Assembly (NCBI GenBank): GCA_019925095.2
Contig: CM034401.1
Coordinates: forward strand, 8,157,838-8,221,837
Reading direction: 5' to 3'
From: Dendrolimus kikuchii
Lineage: Eukaryota > Arthropoda > Insecta > Lepidoptera > Lasiocampidae
Length of the DNA: 64,000 nt
Positions 43,640 through 54,291 of the stretch are shown piece after piece. Below the pieces are notes generated by a model. The model did not search any database, was not told the origin of the DNA, and saw nothing but the letters and a program-made list of their open reading frames with translations. The first letter of the stretch is position 1; each line of letters starts with the position of its first letter. Position numbers and translations under genes: made by a program.

Positions 43640-44966
43640 TTAAACTTTTTATCCGTCTGTTTGCAAGAACATCATGTGAAAACTACTAGACGGATTTAAA
43701 TAATACTGGACACAGAGCTAGCGCATATACCGATTAAATACATAGGATACCTATTATACCGCTGAATGACGTCATTTCTGTGGGATAGATGAATATAGAC
43801 AGAAAGCGCTGCTGTCGCTTTTTTGTGCCGTTTGTTATCAAATACGTCGTTGTGGCAACGCAAACAAAGTGTTGCAGGCACTGTAGCATAATACATAATT
43901 TATCTGCTATTTAAAAAATTATACTGATAGCTAATTACATTAACGCTCGTTTACAAAAGTAACAACAACATTAAAGCCCAAAATTCCTTCGACATGGGAA
44001 TAACAGTTTAAACGATTTGAAACTCATTGAAATGGGTACAAAGAACTTTGTAGTAAATTAATCCTGTAAAGTCAAAACGTTTATATTACACAGCAGTTAA
44101 ACCCTTCTGTTTAATAAATGAAGACTTACATAAAGCATTGTTCGGGGGAGTACATATCACTGCCTGCGGGCACTCCTCGTGTTGCTACCAACAACTCTGT
44201 TTGAATTGCCAGTCTTTTGGGTACGGCACTTATTATACTTATAAATACCTAAAATTATGTATTTTATTTAATTTTTTTTTTATCTTTAATAAACATGAGT
44301 GTATTTTATAGGCTATACTGTGGGAATTTCCTTGTAAGCTACATTTACTTTTATCTATCAGACAATCCCGCTCTTCCAGAATCTTAATATTACATTGTTA
44401 TTTTTAAACATAGTTTTGATTATGTTAAGTAATATACAATGCAGAAATATAATAGTTTGTGTCTATATCATACTTTGAGTTATTTATTTATTGCAATTTA
44501 TAAAGTCAAAACAATCTTATGACTAAAGTGTCAATCTAAGCACCTTATCTTTCGTCTACAGCTGACTAATAAATACTTTTCAATGCCCTGATCTGATTTT
44601 TACTCTGAAAACTAAAGAACAATAATATATCGCAATAATATAAATGGTTTAGTTTGGATATTGAATGAAAGAAAAGAAAAAAAACATTTATTTGTTTTTT
44701 ATAACACATAGCGAGAAACGGTGAAAAAATAATAATAAAATGGATATTACATTAAGTATGTAGAAAAACAAATACATGCAGTTTAGTAAATGCCAGGCAA
44801 CGCATGCCTGACGCTGAATTTCAAATGCACCCTGGGACGGACAGATTATTTGCAATAGCTGTGCTCTCGCTTCACGCCCATATTAAAAAATCAGTTGATA
44901 TGAAATTTAGTGTATACATACGTAGTTTCAATTACGGCAATGAAAATAGAAAAGAATATATAAGTA
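43640..44966. other. Mostly unassigned
   Basis: 43645-43740 (CCGTCTGTTTGCAAGAACATC...ACTACTAGACGGATTTAAATAATACT) resembles a common Helitron-type block. The rest is AT-rich without a motif. Confidence 0.4.
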
Positions 44967-45174
44967 CTAGCTGTCCCGGCAGACGTTGTTCTGCCCTGAA
45001 GAAATAAAATTTAGAACCCGATTCCAGCGCCACCTACCGGGTCCAAATGTAAGCTATCCTATCTTTCAAGTCGGATCAAACTGCATACGGTGTGCAAATT
45101 TGATTAAAATCGGTCAAGTAGTTTAGGAGTCCATCGCGGACAAACAACGTGACACGTAATTTATATATATTAGA
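44967..45174 (-). mobile_element. Non-autonomous Helitron, complete termini
   Basis: A|CTAGCTGTCCCGGCAGACGTTG on the left and ATATATATTAGA|T on the right give 3' CTAG and 5' TCTAATATATATAAAT. 208 bp with CCACCTACCGGGTCC and AAAATCGGTCAAGTAGTTTAGGAG inside. No ORF. Confidence 0.85.
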
Positions 45175-45410
45175 TACAGGTATACTTAAATTTTATTCCA
45201 ATGTTACCATAGTTTTCACAAGACATAGACTTAAAACTAATGCGAACGAAGCTGATAAATGAACGCGAGTAAACAAATTACAAAACTATAGGTGGCCGAG
45301 TGCGAATCGGAAACGCAAATTGAAGATACTTCTTTAGAATAAATACCACACGTATAATAAATCTTATTAAAAAAATATTATATTTAATTTTCTACTGTAA
45401 TTTGTTTTTG
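45175..45410. other. No recognised gene
   Basis: AT-rich, no motif. Confidence 0.35.
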
Positions 45411-45727
45411 TTGTTTTTTTTTTTTGCTGGAGTTCAGCAGACAGGCAGACGGCCCACTTGATGGAAAGCGGTTACCATCGCCTATGGACATTTGCATCAC
45501 CAAAGGTGCTACAAATGCGCTGCTGCTCTCTTAAGGGAAACTGAAACCTGGTCACTAATGCCGGAACACAACTCAAGGCTGTTATGGCGACATACTTTAG
45601 ACCAGGGGTGGTAGCCATCCAGTCGGGCAAATGCCCTACCACCTGGTTGTGGGTTGTTTTGTCGCCTCTTACGACAGGCCGCCGGGCCGCAGGAAATTGT
45701 ATTCTTTCTCCGTTCCTGCACGGATAG
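45411..45727 (-). mobile_element. SINE-A, full-length with target duplication
   Basis: Poly-T at the left, CTGCACGGATAG at the right. The 7-base repeat GTTTTTG at 45404-45410 and 45728-45734 is a plausible target duplication and fixes the family's 5' end at CTATCCGTGCAGG. Confidence 0.9.
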
Positions 45728-46312
45728 GTTTTTGACATGCACTCTCCTAACGATTTCATTACATGGAAACTCCTGTATGATAATGAGTTGTTTTTACTAG
45801 TTTTTTCTTCGTTTTTGGAATCCAGTAATGAAACTTAGTACATATATACTTTTCTATAACAGCATTGATCACAATGTACTTCTAATGTAAGCTCACGACA
45901 TTAATGATTCACACTTTACGACAGCCAGCTTTAAGAAAAAAATCTTAATAAATAAAATTTACATCCAATTGTGGCGATGATTGGATCTACCAATCCGATA
46001 CAGGTATGGATGCAACATAATAAAAAAAGGAACAAAATAAACAAACAATATATGACAATCCCGAGGAATAGTACGAAATGGATATTTATTAATAAACTTG
46101 TCGTATAAATCAAGGGAACACTAACAAACTCCCGCAATTTCAGTTTATGTTTACTAAACTAGTGGTTATCGACGTTATTATCTATTCTGCCTCCTATAAT
46201 TCAATTGGCGTTGCGGCAATTTGTACTTAGAGGTATAATATAATCGAATTAAACTAGAAGGTAAAATTGTTTAGCCTAAACCACCTGATAGAATATTGTT
46301 GGAAACTATCAA
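45728..46312. other. No recognised gene
   Basis: AT-rich; nothing recognised. Confidence 0.35.
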
Positions 46313-46668
46313 ATTGTCCGTCTATCTGTCTCTCCTTATGTTCGGATTTTCGTCCATCGATCTGTTCTTAAATTCGTGCATTCGTTCGTAATTTTGTTTA
46401 TCCGTCTGTTCCTAATTTCCTCTGTTCGTAAAACGTTACGAACAGAGGGAATTAGGAACAGACGGACGAAAAAAAAAGGATAGACGGCGGTCTATCCGTT
46501 TTTCTTAATTTGTCTATCCGTCTGTTCTTATTTCGTCTATCCATTTTTCGTAGTTTCGTCTGTCCATCTGTTCGTAATTTCGTCAATCCGGTTTTCGTAA
46601 TTTCGTCTATCCGCCAGGTTCGAATATTATCAATTCGTCTGTTCGTAATTTCTTCTCTCCTTCTTTTT
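46313..46668 (+). repeat. 22-26 bp minisatellite with internal fold-back
   Basis: Variants of TTCGTAATTTCGTCTATCCG and GTCTGTTC recur about a dozen times. At 46401-46431 and 46436-46466 two 31-base arms are reverse complements with one mismatch and a 4-base spacer (AACG). A second small hairpin, GGATAGAC-GGCG-GTCTATCC, follows. The repetitive Arg/Lys/Asp peptide on the minus strand (46452-46739) is a by-product of the repeat. Confidence 0.85.
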
Positions 46669-47540
46669 ATATATGTCACTCCTATTTTTGTGTAAAACAA
46701 CAAGAAACTCATCGTCATTAGGCTGAAACAGAGATGCATTAGTTACTAATCTTTAAAGCTAAGAAGTTTATCGCCATCGCATTTGATCTTTTTCTTTAAA
46801 TATTGTCAATTTTTTTTCATGGTCGTTCCAACAATAATCGTGCTTGCATTTTATACACTTGATTAACAGCCACGAGAAATGATAAATGCTTTTATTTTTT
46901 AATGCAATCCAAACCTATTTGTCTCCCGTACTTAATATTTAAGAAATGATGCACTCTAAGACTGTAACACACGTATTTTTCATGTGCGACTCTTATTCAA
47001 AGGATATATAAGAAATACGGAACGTTAATTGATTGATTGATATGTTCAGTTTTAGTGGAAATTTGACGGATGATGTTTTCCCGTGTAGCTTTATAAAAAA
47101 AATGATTTAAATACTGTATGTATTTAAAATGTTATTATATTCAATAACATAAAATTAAAATAGTAAGATACTGTTTGTTTCTAAGCAAAATTTGTGTGTA
47201 TGTGTGGAAAATCTCAAAGTTTAGTCATTTTTTCAGATGGCAAAAAAGTTGCCTTGTTTAGCGTAAATCAAAATCCTACAATTGAGCTCAGGTTTCGGTT
47301 ACATAATATGTTGTCCAGATTATTCCTGATCCTTTGTTATTTATTAGATTATGTTGAAATTAAAAAGCATCGTCATGAATTTTGACGGTGGCTAGATACA
47401 AAAATCGTTTCAGATATTTTTATAAAATAATAAGACTTATAATAGAACAAGTTATATGACTTCAAGTATAAAGTTCGAGAATTAGTGCTTTTAGTATACG
47501 TAACTCACCGTTGGCACGGCATTCAATTAAAAATTAGAAT
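46669..47540. other. No recognised gene
   Basis: AT-rich with no family motif. Confidence 0.35.
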
Positions 47541-47570
47541 CCTTCAAACAAAAGGGCTCGAAAGTGGAGC

Positions 47571-47589
47571 GCTCTCCCCCTGCTGGCAC
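47571..47589 (-). promoter_or_regulatory. CTCF-like motif in a GC-richer patch
   Basis: Minus strand GTGCCAGCAGGGGGAGAGC resembles the animal CTCF core (CCASYAGRKGGCRS) over its first 11 bases and deviates after. It lies in 47540-47780, which is GC-richer and shows no transposon word, so it could be conserved host DNA. Confidence 0.25.
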
Positions 47590-47836
47590 TAGTTAGCTGC
47601 GCGATTCGAGTTTTACTTACATTTTTCTCCCGTTTTGCTCGCGCTTTAGCTGCGTTTTCTCAGCACCCCACAGCGCAGGAAAACAATTAAACCCTTCGCT
47701 TGTTCCAAGGAAAGTTTGTGGGGGAACCGACTGCATCCGTCTCCTTTGTATCTAAAGTGGTCGGCTTATAAGTCACGAGAGTTTGCGTTAGTATTTTTAA
47801 GTAGCTAATTTTCAGAAGATAATGTATTTAATTATA

Positions 47837-47910
47837 CTAGTGGTCGCCCAGTGGTCGAAATTTGACCATAATTAATTTACATTACAAGTTTGAACATTAT
47901 TAAGGTTCTG
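47837..47910 (-). mobile_element. Helitron 3' scrap
   Basis: A|CTAGTGGTCGCCCAGTGGTCG is the complement of a Helitron 3' end. Homology fades after about 70 bases. Confidence 0.4.
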
Positions 47911-48716
47911 TTGTTAAAGACTTCTATAATCACAGATTTCGCCAAGGCTACACTGTTAATTTGACTTTAACAATAAACAAAAGAGTATATTATATGCGTG
48001 TGTGTGTCAAATACATGGTAGTGTGTGTAATGTTTTTTTTATTGATTTAATTTATTTTTTATGCATAATTAAAAAAAATGTATATTAGCATTCTGCACTC
48101 CTTCTCTATATAAACTCTAAGTATGCGAAATTATATACCCCTCCTTCACCGCAATTTTCGTAAAAAGGGGTACAAAGTTTTTACTTCAGGTATGTAATGA
48201 CTATATTTTCTCACGGCAGTTGTAAAACTACAAATATGCCTCGAAAAAAGCGAGCTCTTAGCTTAATGAATTAGCGCAGGTCTAGTAAAGTGTTAACGTT
48301 TTATTAGACCTGACAGTTTATAGCGCGAAAATGATACTTTATGTGGTCAAGCGAGAGCACAACACGCTCAAAAGATCTAGACCTTTTGGAGAACTGCTTA
48401 GTAAAATTAACACGTGTCTAGACGTGTAGGTGTAAGAATATCAAAGTACCGATTTATTTTGATACTTGTCACCTTTTTAAACGAATTTGCGAAAACTGTC
48501 ACTTTAAGCCCCCATCTCTGTGCGCACCACCTTATGAACTGTATTCTGCGGAATGACGTAGTTGTAACTTCACACACGCATTTAAGATTTGCTTATACTG
48601 TGTTTTTAAATTAAGTCTTACTTCAAAATAATAAAAAACTACATTTGACGGTATATACATTGTTAATTACTTTTAACAATATGGTTTCATGGCATGACTT
48701 TATCCTATGTATGTAT
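47911..48716. other. No recognised gene
   Basis: AT-rich; nothing recognised. Confidence 0.35.
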
Positions 48717-49037
48717 TTTTTTATTTTATTTTTATTGCAGGAGTTCAGCGGATAGGCAGACGGCCCACTTGATGGAAAGCGGTTATCATCGACTATGGAC
48801 ATTTGGAACACCAAAGATGCTACAAATACGCTGCTGCTCTCTAAAGGGTCACTGGAACCTGGTCACTAATGCCGGAACACAAATCAAGATTGTTATAGCG
48901 ACATACTTCAAACCAGGGGTGGTAGCCATCCAGTTGGGCAAATACTCTATCACCTGGCTGTGGGTTGTTTGGTCGCCTCTTACGACAGGCCGCCCTGCCT
49001 CAAGAAATTGTATTCTTTCCCCATTCCTGCACAGATA
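48717..49037 (-). mobile_element. SINE-A, full-length copy
   Basis: T-rich left end, GGAGTTCAGCGGATAGGCAG through CCCCATTCCTGCACAGATAG. Several substitutions relative to 45411 and 26129, so somewhat older. The 114-codon frame across it is not conserved. Confidence 0.85.
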
Positions 49038-49145
49038 GAGAATAGATATACATTGAATACTATCATGCTCTTTCAATTCTGAGCCTATCAATAAAATTAA
49101 ATAAGTGAAACTTATTCGTCTAATATCAGCATTGTATAAATAAAG

Positions 49146-50033
49146 GCGATACTTCTTCTTCTTCTGCGACGGGCGGTTTCCGCAACTCGATGACAAAGCG
49201 CCTATTTTGCGTGCGAGGGTGGATGAGGGTTTACTCCATCCAGCTCAGCTCCTCCAGAAAGTCCACCAGCTTCTTAAGGTTGCTGAGGCTTCTCGGAGGC
49301 TACCTGGGGCGTCCAGATACTTCGCCCTGTATTGGGCCACCTCTCCGCATTCAAGTAGGACATGGGCGGCTGTTTCTTCTTCCTCCAAGCATGCTCTGCA
49401 GAGGGGGCTGTCAGTGACACATATATTGAAAAGATGTCTGTAAAAATTGCCATGTCCAGTGGCTGCACTAATGACTAGTCTCAGCCGGGACCCACTGAGC
49501 TTTAAGATATTCCTGGAGAAACGCAGGTTTACTCGAGGCATTGCCAATTTGGCTTGCCTGCAATCCTCCAGGTTGTCCCAAAGTTGTTGATGTAGTGCCC
49601 TTGTCCTTTGATTTACGTAGGTTCTAAACCAACTGTGTGACAAAGGCAGGAAAGGCTCTGGTCCAACTGGTTGAGTTTCGGAACCTCTCCTTGCTAGTTG
49701 ATCTGCCGCATCATTACCTCGGGTACCACTGCGTCCTTTGATCCATTGAAGGGTCAAGGTGTTGTTATTACCTGCCGCCTCGTTTAGAGCCGAGTGGCAT
49801 TCGTATAGGAAATTTGAATAAATAACCCTGCTACTAAGGGCTTGTAGTACCGACCTGCTATCAGAGAGTATTCTGATACTATGATCTTTGACATCTCTAG
49901 CAACGATTGCTTTAGCTGCAAGCAGGATGCCCATAAGCGATACTTCAAAATTATTGAACAAAATTAAAAAAAAAATTTGTTCAATAAGTGATACTTCAAA
50001 ATTATTGAACAAAACTTTTTTTTCATCTTCCAA
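49146..50033 (-). pseudogene. LINE RNase H domain and CCHC tail (I/R1/LOA group)
   Basis: The minus ORF 49245-50033 (262 codons) holds an RNase H-like domain: 'EVSLMGILLAAKA' (E30), 'ILSDSRSVLQAL' (D58) and 'GRSGTRGNDAADQLA' (D111). The conserved His of the last loop appears as Arg101. After it come 'ISAATGHGNFYRHL' and a C-X2-C-X8-H-X4-C knuckle (C212, C215, H224, C229). The first ~33 residues are junction sequence, not element. Near 49300 a frame change replaces the expected 'LSNLKKLVDFLEELSWME' end, which is open in another frame to a TAA near 49215. The element ends at (GAA)n by 49146. RT is missing. Confidence 0.85.
49938..50014. repeat. Direct and inverted repeat at LINE 5' junction
   Basis: GATACTTCAAAATTATTGAA occurs at 49940 and 49990, and TTATTGAACAAAATT faces AAATTTGTTCAATAA between them (49951-49986). 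The structure lies exactly at the LINE's truncated 5' end. Confidence 0.85.
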
Positions 50034-50130
50034 TTATTTGGTGTCGTAAACACAATATGTCTTTTTCTTCCACACTTCTCTTTTTTCACCTTCTTTTTCT
50101 GTCACACCATAAATTATTATTTCCTCCTTC
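50028..50130 (-). pseudogene. RTE-5 C-terminal fragment
   Basis: Minus frame 'VKEEIIIYGVTEKEGEKREV' then 'WKKKTYCVYDTK' and a stop: the VKDDM..GVTE..T..R..WK.KT...DP end of RTE-5. Adjoins the RNase H LINE. Confidence 0.65.
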
Positions 50131-50345
50131 ACAGATGTTAAACCAAGTTTTTCGAGTAAAAAGAAAATCGCTATCTCTCACATCACAGCTACGTTAGACT
50201 TGGCGACGCTTATGATGAACATTCGCTAAATACAGCGCTCGAGTCACCTCTCCAGGTTGTGATGGCCTCTCTTAGCTTGGATTAGTACACATGACGTTGT
50301 TTAAATTAAAATGGTTTACGTTGTAATTAGACAATAATATAAAAA

Positions 50346-50565
50346 GTACTTTTGTACTTTCTTTCTTTTCTTTTAATTATTTCAGGTCGGCACAATATGT
50401 CGATTCTTTCAATACTCCTCTATTCTGAGACACCACTAATCATCATGTCATCCTTCACAAAATCTTTGTCTCTTTTCGTTGTACCTTTACTTTTGTTCCC
50501 ATCAATATTCCAATTTGACATTATTTTTATCACGTGACTTTCATCCCTCCTCATTACATGCTTAT
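50346..50565 (-). pseudogene. RTE-5 C-terminal fragment, longer copy
   Basis: Minus frame 'HVMRRDESHVIKIMSNWNID', 'GNKSKGTTKRDKDFVKDDMM', 'ISGVSE', a stop, then 'RSIERIDILCRPEIIK'. The HVMRRDE box is well kept. The RGRPKKRW box has decayed. SINE-A sits just upstream at 50575. Confidence 0.75.
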
Positions 50566-50574
50566 TATATATTA

Positions 50575-50887
50575 TGCGTGCAGGAACGGAGAAAGAATAC
50601 AATTTCCTGCGGCCGGGCGGCCTCTCGTAAGAGACGACTTAAAAACCCACAGCGAGGTGGTAGGGCATTTGCCCGACTGGATGGCTACCACCCCTGGTCT
50701 AAAGTATGTCGCCATAACAACCTTGAGTTGTGTTCCGGTATAAGTGACCAGGTTCCAGTTTCCCTTAAGAGAGCAGCAGCGCATTTGTAGCAACTATGCT
50801 GTTGCAAATGTCCATAGGCGATGGTAACCGCTTTCCATCAAGTGGGCAGTCTGCCTGTCTGCTGATCTCCTGCAATAAAAAAAAAAA
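50575..50887 (+). mobile_element. SINE-A, full-length copy
   Basis: TGCGTGCAGGAACGGAGAAAG to CTCCTGCAAT plus A13. Very close in sequence to the copy at 10906. Confidence 0.88.
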
Positions 50888-51861
50888 CATTGGAATGGGG
50901 AATACTTTTATGTGCAAGAAAATACGTGAGCCACGTTTTATATCGATACTCTGCTAATCCATACAAATAAAAATATATTTTCAAAATTACAACACGTCGT
51001 AGAGCTGCGCAGCATTTTAAAGTCAAATATTTTTAAAACTAGTTTACTAATTTTTACAGTAGTTTTTCTTATTATGTTTTACTTTATTAATTTACTAGTC
51101 TTTACGTGCTTTAATGTTTATTTTTCATTTGTCACTTTCTTATATATTTTCATTGCGTTTTATACATCAATTGGTTTTTGTGTTTTCTTACTTTCCTGTC
51201 CGGTAACTATTCTACCGTCATATCTATTTTCTATATAGTCATGTTTGATTCAGTTGCTTGTTTATAGTGTTATTATTGTTTTAGAATAAAAGTACTTTCT
51301 AGTACTCGTTATATTAATAAAATAATTCTAAAAAAATTATAACATTTTTTTCTGTTTTCAGGTAAGTGTTCTTCATATCAGTAAGTAAATTTTTTTATAA
51401 TAATAAATATTAAAATAATTTTTGAGGACTTAAAGCGCGATAGAAGTGCACGAATTCGCATCAAAATATATTTGTATTAAATCTTAAACAGTTTAAATAT
51501 GACACCTCTATTTGTAAACTTATAGCCGATTCGAGATGGCATCAAAATTTCAATACCACGGAGTGTATTTACTAAAAGTGTTTTAAGAAATTATTTAAAA
51601 CTGATGTAAAGTTTCCAAGCGGTAATAATTTCGGAGAGTGCTTGTCCCCTACTGTTTGCAAATGAATACTTGATGAATTTCACATCGTGTCCCTTGATAC
51701 TTGTTCAAACTACGATTCTTAGATTAAAGCGATTAAAGTTTTGAAACGGTGTCTCTTTTTGGAGGGACTTCTAGTGTAAATTAATTTAAATAACACCTTA
51801 TACAATTTTATTTAAATTGAAATTGGTTGCCAAGTTGTGATTCACCAATCATGATTAATTT
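50888..51861. other. No recognised gene
   Basis: AT-rich, no motif. Confidence 0.35.
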
Positions 51862-52163
51862 TTGAAGTGAAACTTCTATATAGACGGGGTCTTACGATTT
51901 TTCGCTCACGAAAAAGCGTTACGGCCGCGTGTTCTAGTACTTACATTTTTAAGCTCGTGATATCTTTCGAATTAAATGTCCGAATTGAATAATTCAAAAA
52001 GTTATATAAAGGTATTGAAATAGTCTTGAATATGAAGTAATTTGTTTCGATAAGGATGAATACCAAGATACAAATAAAGAGCCTTTTCTAGCGGCCGCAT
52101 TTTACTTAGATTTTTAAAATAAAAGAACACTTATTGTGGCATAACTATAATAGTTAGACATAT

Positions 52164-52410
52164 CCACAGGTGGTAGGGCATTTTCCCGACTGGATGGCTA
52201 CCACCCCTGGTCTAAAGTATGTCGCCATAACAACCTTGTGTTGTGTTCCGGCATTAGTGACCAGGTTCCAGTCTCTCTTAAGAGAGCAGCAGCGCATTTG
52301 TAGTAACTTTGGTGTTACAAATGTTCATAGGCGATGGTAACCACTTTCCATCAAGTGGGCCGTCTGCCTGTCTGCTGATCTCCTGCAATAAAAAAAAAGA
52401 AAAAAAAAAT
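52164..52410 (+). mobile_element. SINE-A, 5'-truncated, nested in repeat M
   Basis: Starts inside the family at CCACAGGTGGTAGGGC and ends CTCCTGCAAT with an A-rich tail. The empty site in copy 1 reads GACATATGCTGTCGCG, here GACATAT...ACTGTCGCG. Confidence 0.88.
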
Positions 52411-52580
52411 TTACTGTCGCGACACTTTTTGTAAACAATGATGTGTTCTGCAAACTCGTAGTACTTTATTTTATTTTATCATCAATAGTTTTGGCAGCGC
52501 ACGCGATTTTAGATATTTTTTTTACACCTTGGGTTACATTATTGGAGTTTTAGTAAGGATCCCTAATTTTTTGTAAGTAT

Positions 52581-53040
52581 TTTTTTTTTTTTTGATAACG
52601 CAGGGGGAATGTCTTTGGACACCATCCTCGGGTCCTTCGGGGGAAGGGCCAAAATGCAGGCATAAGGCCTGCATCGAGGGTGTGTGGGACTCTCAGCGAC
52701 CGGTCCTCCACGCTGGCTTCTAAAACGAAGTTGTCGCGAGAAACGGTCGCCAAACTACCCACTAAACCTAAACCTGCGCCCCATTTATAGCGCTTTTACG
52801 GGGCGTCATGGGATCTTGTACAGAGTAACTGCACCATGACGCCCCTACACCCTGTAACTGGGTCACCCCGGGGAGCAGAGTGACCCATTTCGTACAGCAG
52901 GGGGGGGAAGTCCGCTGTCGCCCCCGTGACAGCGGCCCCCTGTGACGGTAATTATGGGAGGAGAAGATGCGCGTAGCGGCGCCTACGACCGCCGGTCCGC
53001 CTCCTGCGGATGGGGTCCGCGTACGCGTCCTCCTCCCTCG
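52581..53040 (-). mobile_element. GC-rich LINE 3' end nested in repeat M
   Basis: Poly-T on the left (poly-A of a minus-strand element), then 440 bp of GC-rich sequence (CATCCTCGGGTCCTTCGGGG, GGGGCGTCATGGGATCTTG), flanked by AAGTAT at 52575-52580 and 53041-53046. The insert is absent from repeat M copy 1. A poly-A tail plus short duplication fits a 5'-truncated LINE whose family I cannot name. Confidence 0.7.
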
Positions 53041-53288
53041 AAGTATACTCTAGCCTATGTCACCTGGGGATAGTGTAGCTTGCCTGCAGTGAAAGAATTT
53101 TTCAAATCGGTTCAGTAGTTTCGGAGCCTCTCATGCAAACAAAAAACAATCTTATCTTTCCTCTTTATAATATTAGTATAGATGTTCATATATATTTATT
53201 ATAAAATTAATTAGATATTTGCATATTATAAAAAGCGTAAGATTTTGCGCTGGAAGTTGTTTAATAAAATTGGGAGCTGGGTTACCCT

Positions 53289-53763
53289 AAAAAGCGCTAG
53301 CGCGAAAGCGCTAAAGTGGCAAGCTTGGTGAGTCGAGCGCCGGGGAAGCCCGCAAACGAGAAAGCAAGCGAGAGAGCGAGCGAAGATATACTTCGTCCTC
53401 CGCGACCTCGTCCTTCTAATACCTAAAATCGCGTTCTGCGCATCGGAAAGTGGGACGTTCCGAGCCGCCATTAATGGAGGCAAACTTAAGTTTGCATCGA
53501 ACTATAACCTCTGCTCTCCGCGTGGCTGGGCATCACTGCCTCTATTTGTGGTATGTGTAAAAAAAAATTATAAATAATTTTAGAGTAGACTATGGATGTT
53601 TTTTTGGTTCCAGATCGAATTCAGTTTTTTGTTTGATAAAATAAAATATGTTTAAATAAAAAATGCATTAATTAAAATATTTAAAATAACCTAACCAAAT
53701 CATAATTTGCAGTAAACCTGCGAAAAATCGAAATGTGTGCTGGGACACACACATATTAGAAAT
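53289..53763. other. GC-rich insert, then AT-rich spacer
   Basis: 53296-53480 is GC-rich (GCGCTAGCGCGAAAGCGCT, CGAGAAAGCAAGCGAGAGAGCG) and absent from the corresponding place in repeat M copy 1. A minus frame of 85 codons (53226-53483) is Arg-rich without a known domain. 53540-53740 is AT-rich. Confidence 0.35.
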
Positions 53764-53764
53764 G

Positions 53765-54140
53765 AAACTTCAACGGACAAGTGGAAAAACGAATCGCAAC
53801 GGACAAGTTGAAAAATTAATGGCAACGGGTGAGTGATGAGTGGAAAAACGAAACGCAGCGGACAAGTGGAAAAACGAATGGCAACGGATAAGTGGAAAAA
53901 CGAATCGCAACGGACAAGTTGAAAAACTTCAACTGACAAGTGACGAAATGAATCGCAACAAAATTTTAATTTGAAGTTTTACGGGCAGGTTTTCAAATTG
54001 GAATTGGACTAGTACATTAACAATCTGCCCATAAAACTTCAAGTTAAAATTTTGTTGCGATTCATTTTGTCACTTGTCAGTTGAAGTTTTTCCACTTGTC
54101 CGTTGCGATTCGTTTTTCCACTGATCCGTTTTTCACGTGA
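53765..54140. repeat. 26-bp minisatellite folded into a large hairpin
   Basis: About six units of CAACGGACAAGTGGAAAAACGAATSG from 53771 to about 53910. Then the segment 53905-53990 (TTCAACTGACAAGTGACGAA, GAATCGCAACAAAATTTTAA, GAAGTTTTACGGGCAG) is answered at 54027-54110 by its near-perfect reverse complement (CTGCCCATAAAACTTCAAG, AAAATTTTGTTGCGATTC, CTTGTCAGTTGAAG). About 36 bases separate the arms. The same words form the smaller fold-back at 5178-5340. Confidence 0.9.
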
Positions 54141-54291
54141 CTTTTTTCGTGCTGAATTGATCCCAAATCCCGTAAAAACTGTTAAAACCAGTTAATGTAG
54201 TAAAAATTATCCTCATTATTAAAGTACGTTTAAAACAACTTTTATAGAGGCAAGTAGGAATTACTAACTTAAAGATTTATCTCGCTTTTGT

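Larger units (their letters stand above)
51862..53288 (+). repeat. Composite repeat M, copy 2 (two insertions)
   Basis: Homologous to 4446-5177 in order and orientation, from GAAGTGAAACTTC to GGGAGCTGGGTTACCCTAAAAAGC. Homology is broken twice, by a SINE-A at 52164-52410 and by a GC-rich LINE tail at 52581-53040, both absent from copy 1. Without them the copies are nearly equal in length. Confidence 0.85.

Noticed and set aside
46452..46739. Repetitive charged protein
   Set aside because: The peptide repeats follow from the DNA minisatellite and the frame is not maintained through the inversion.
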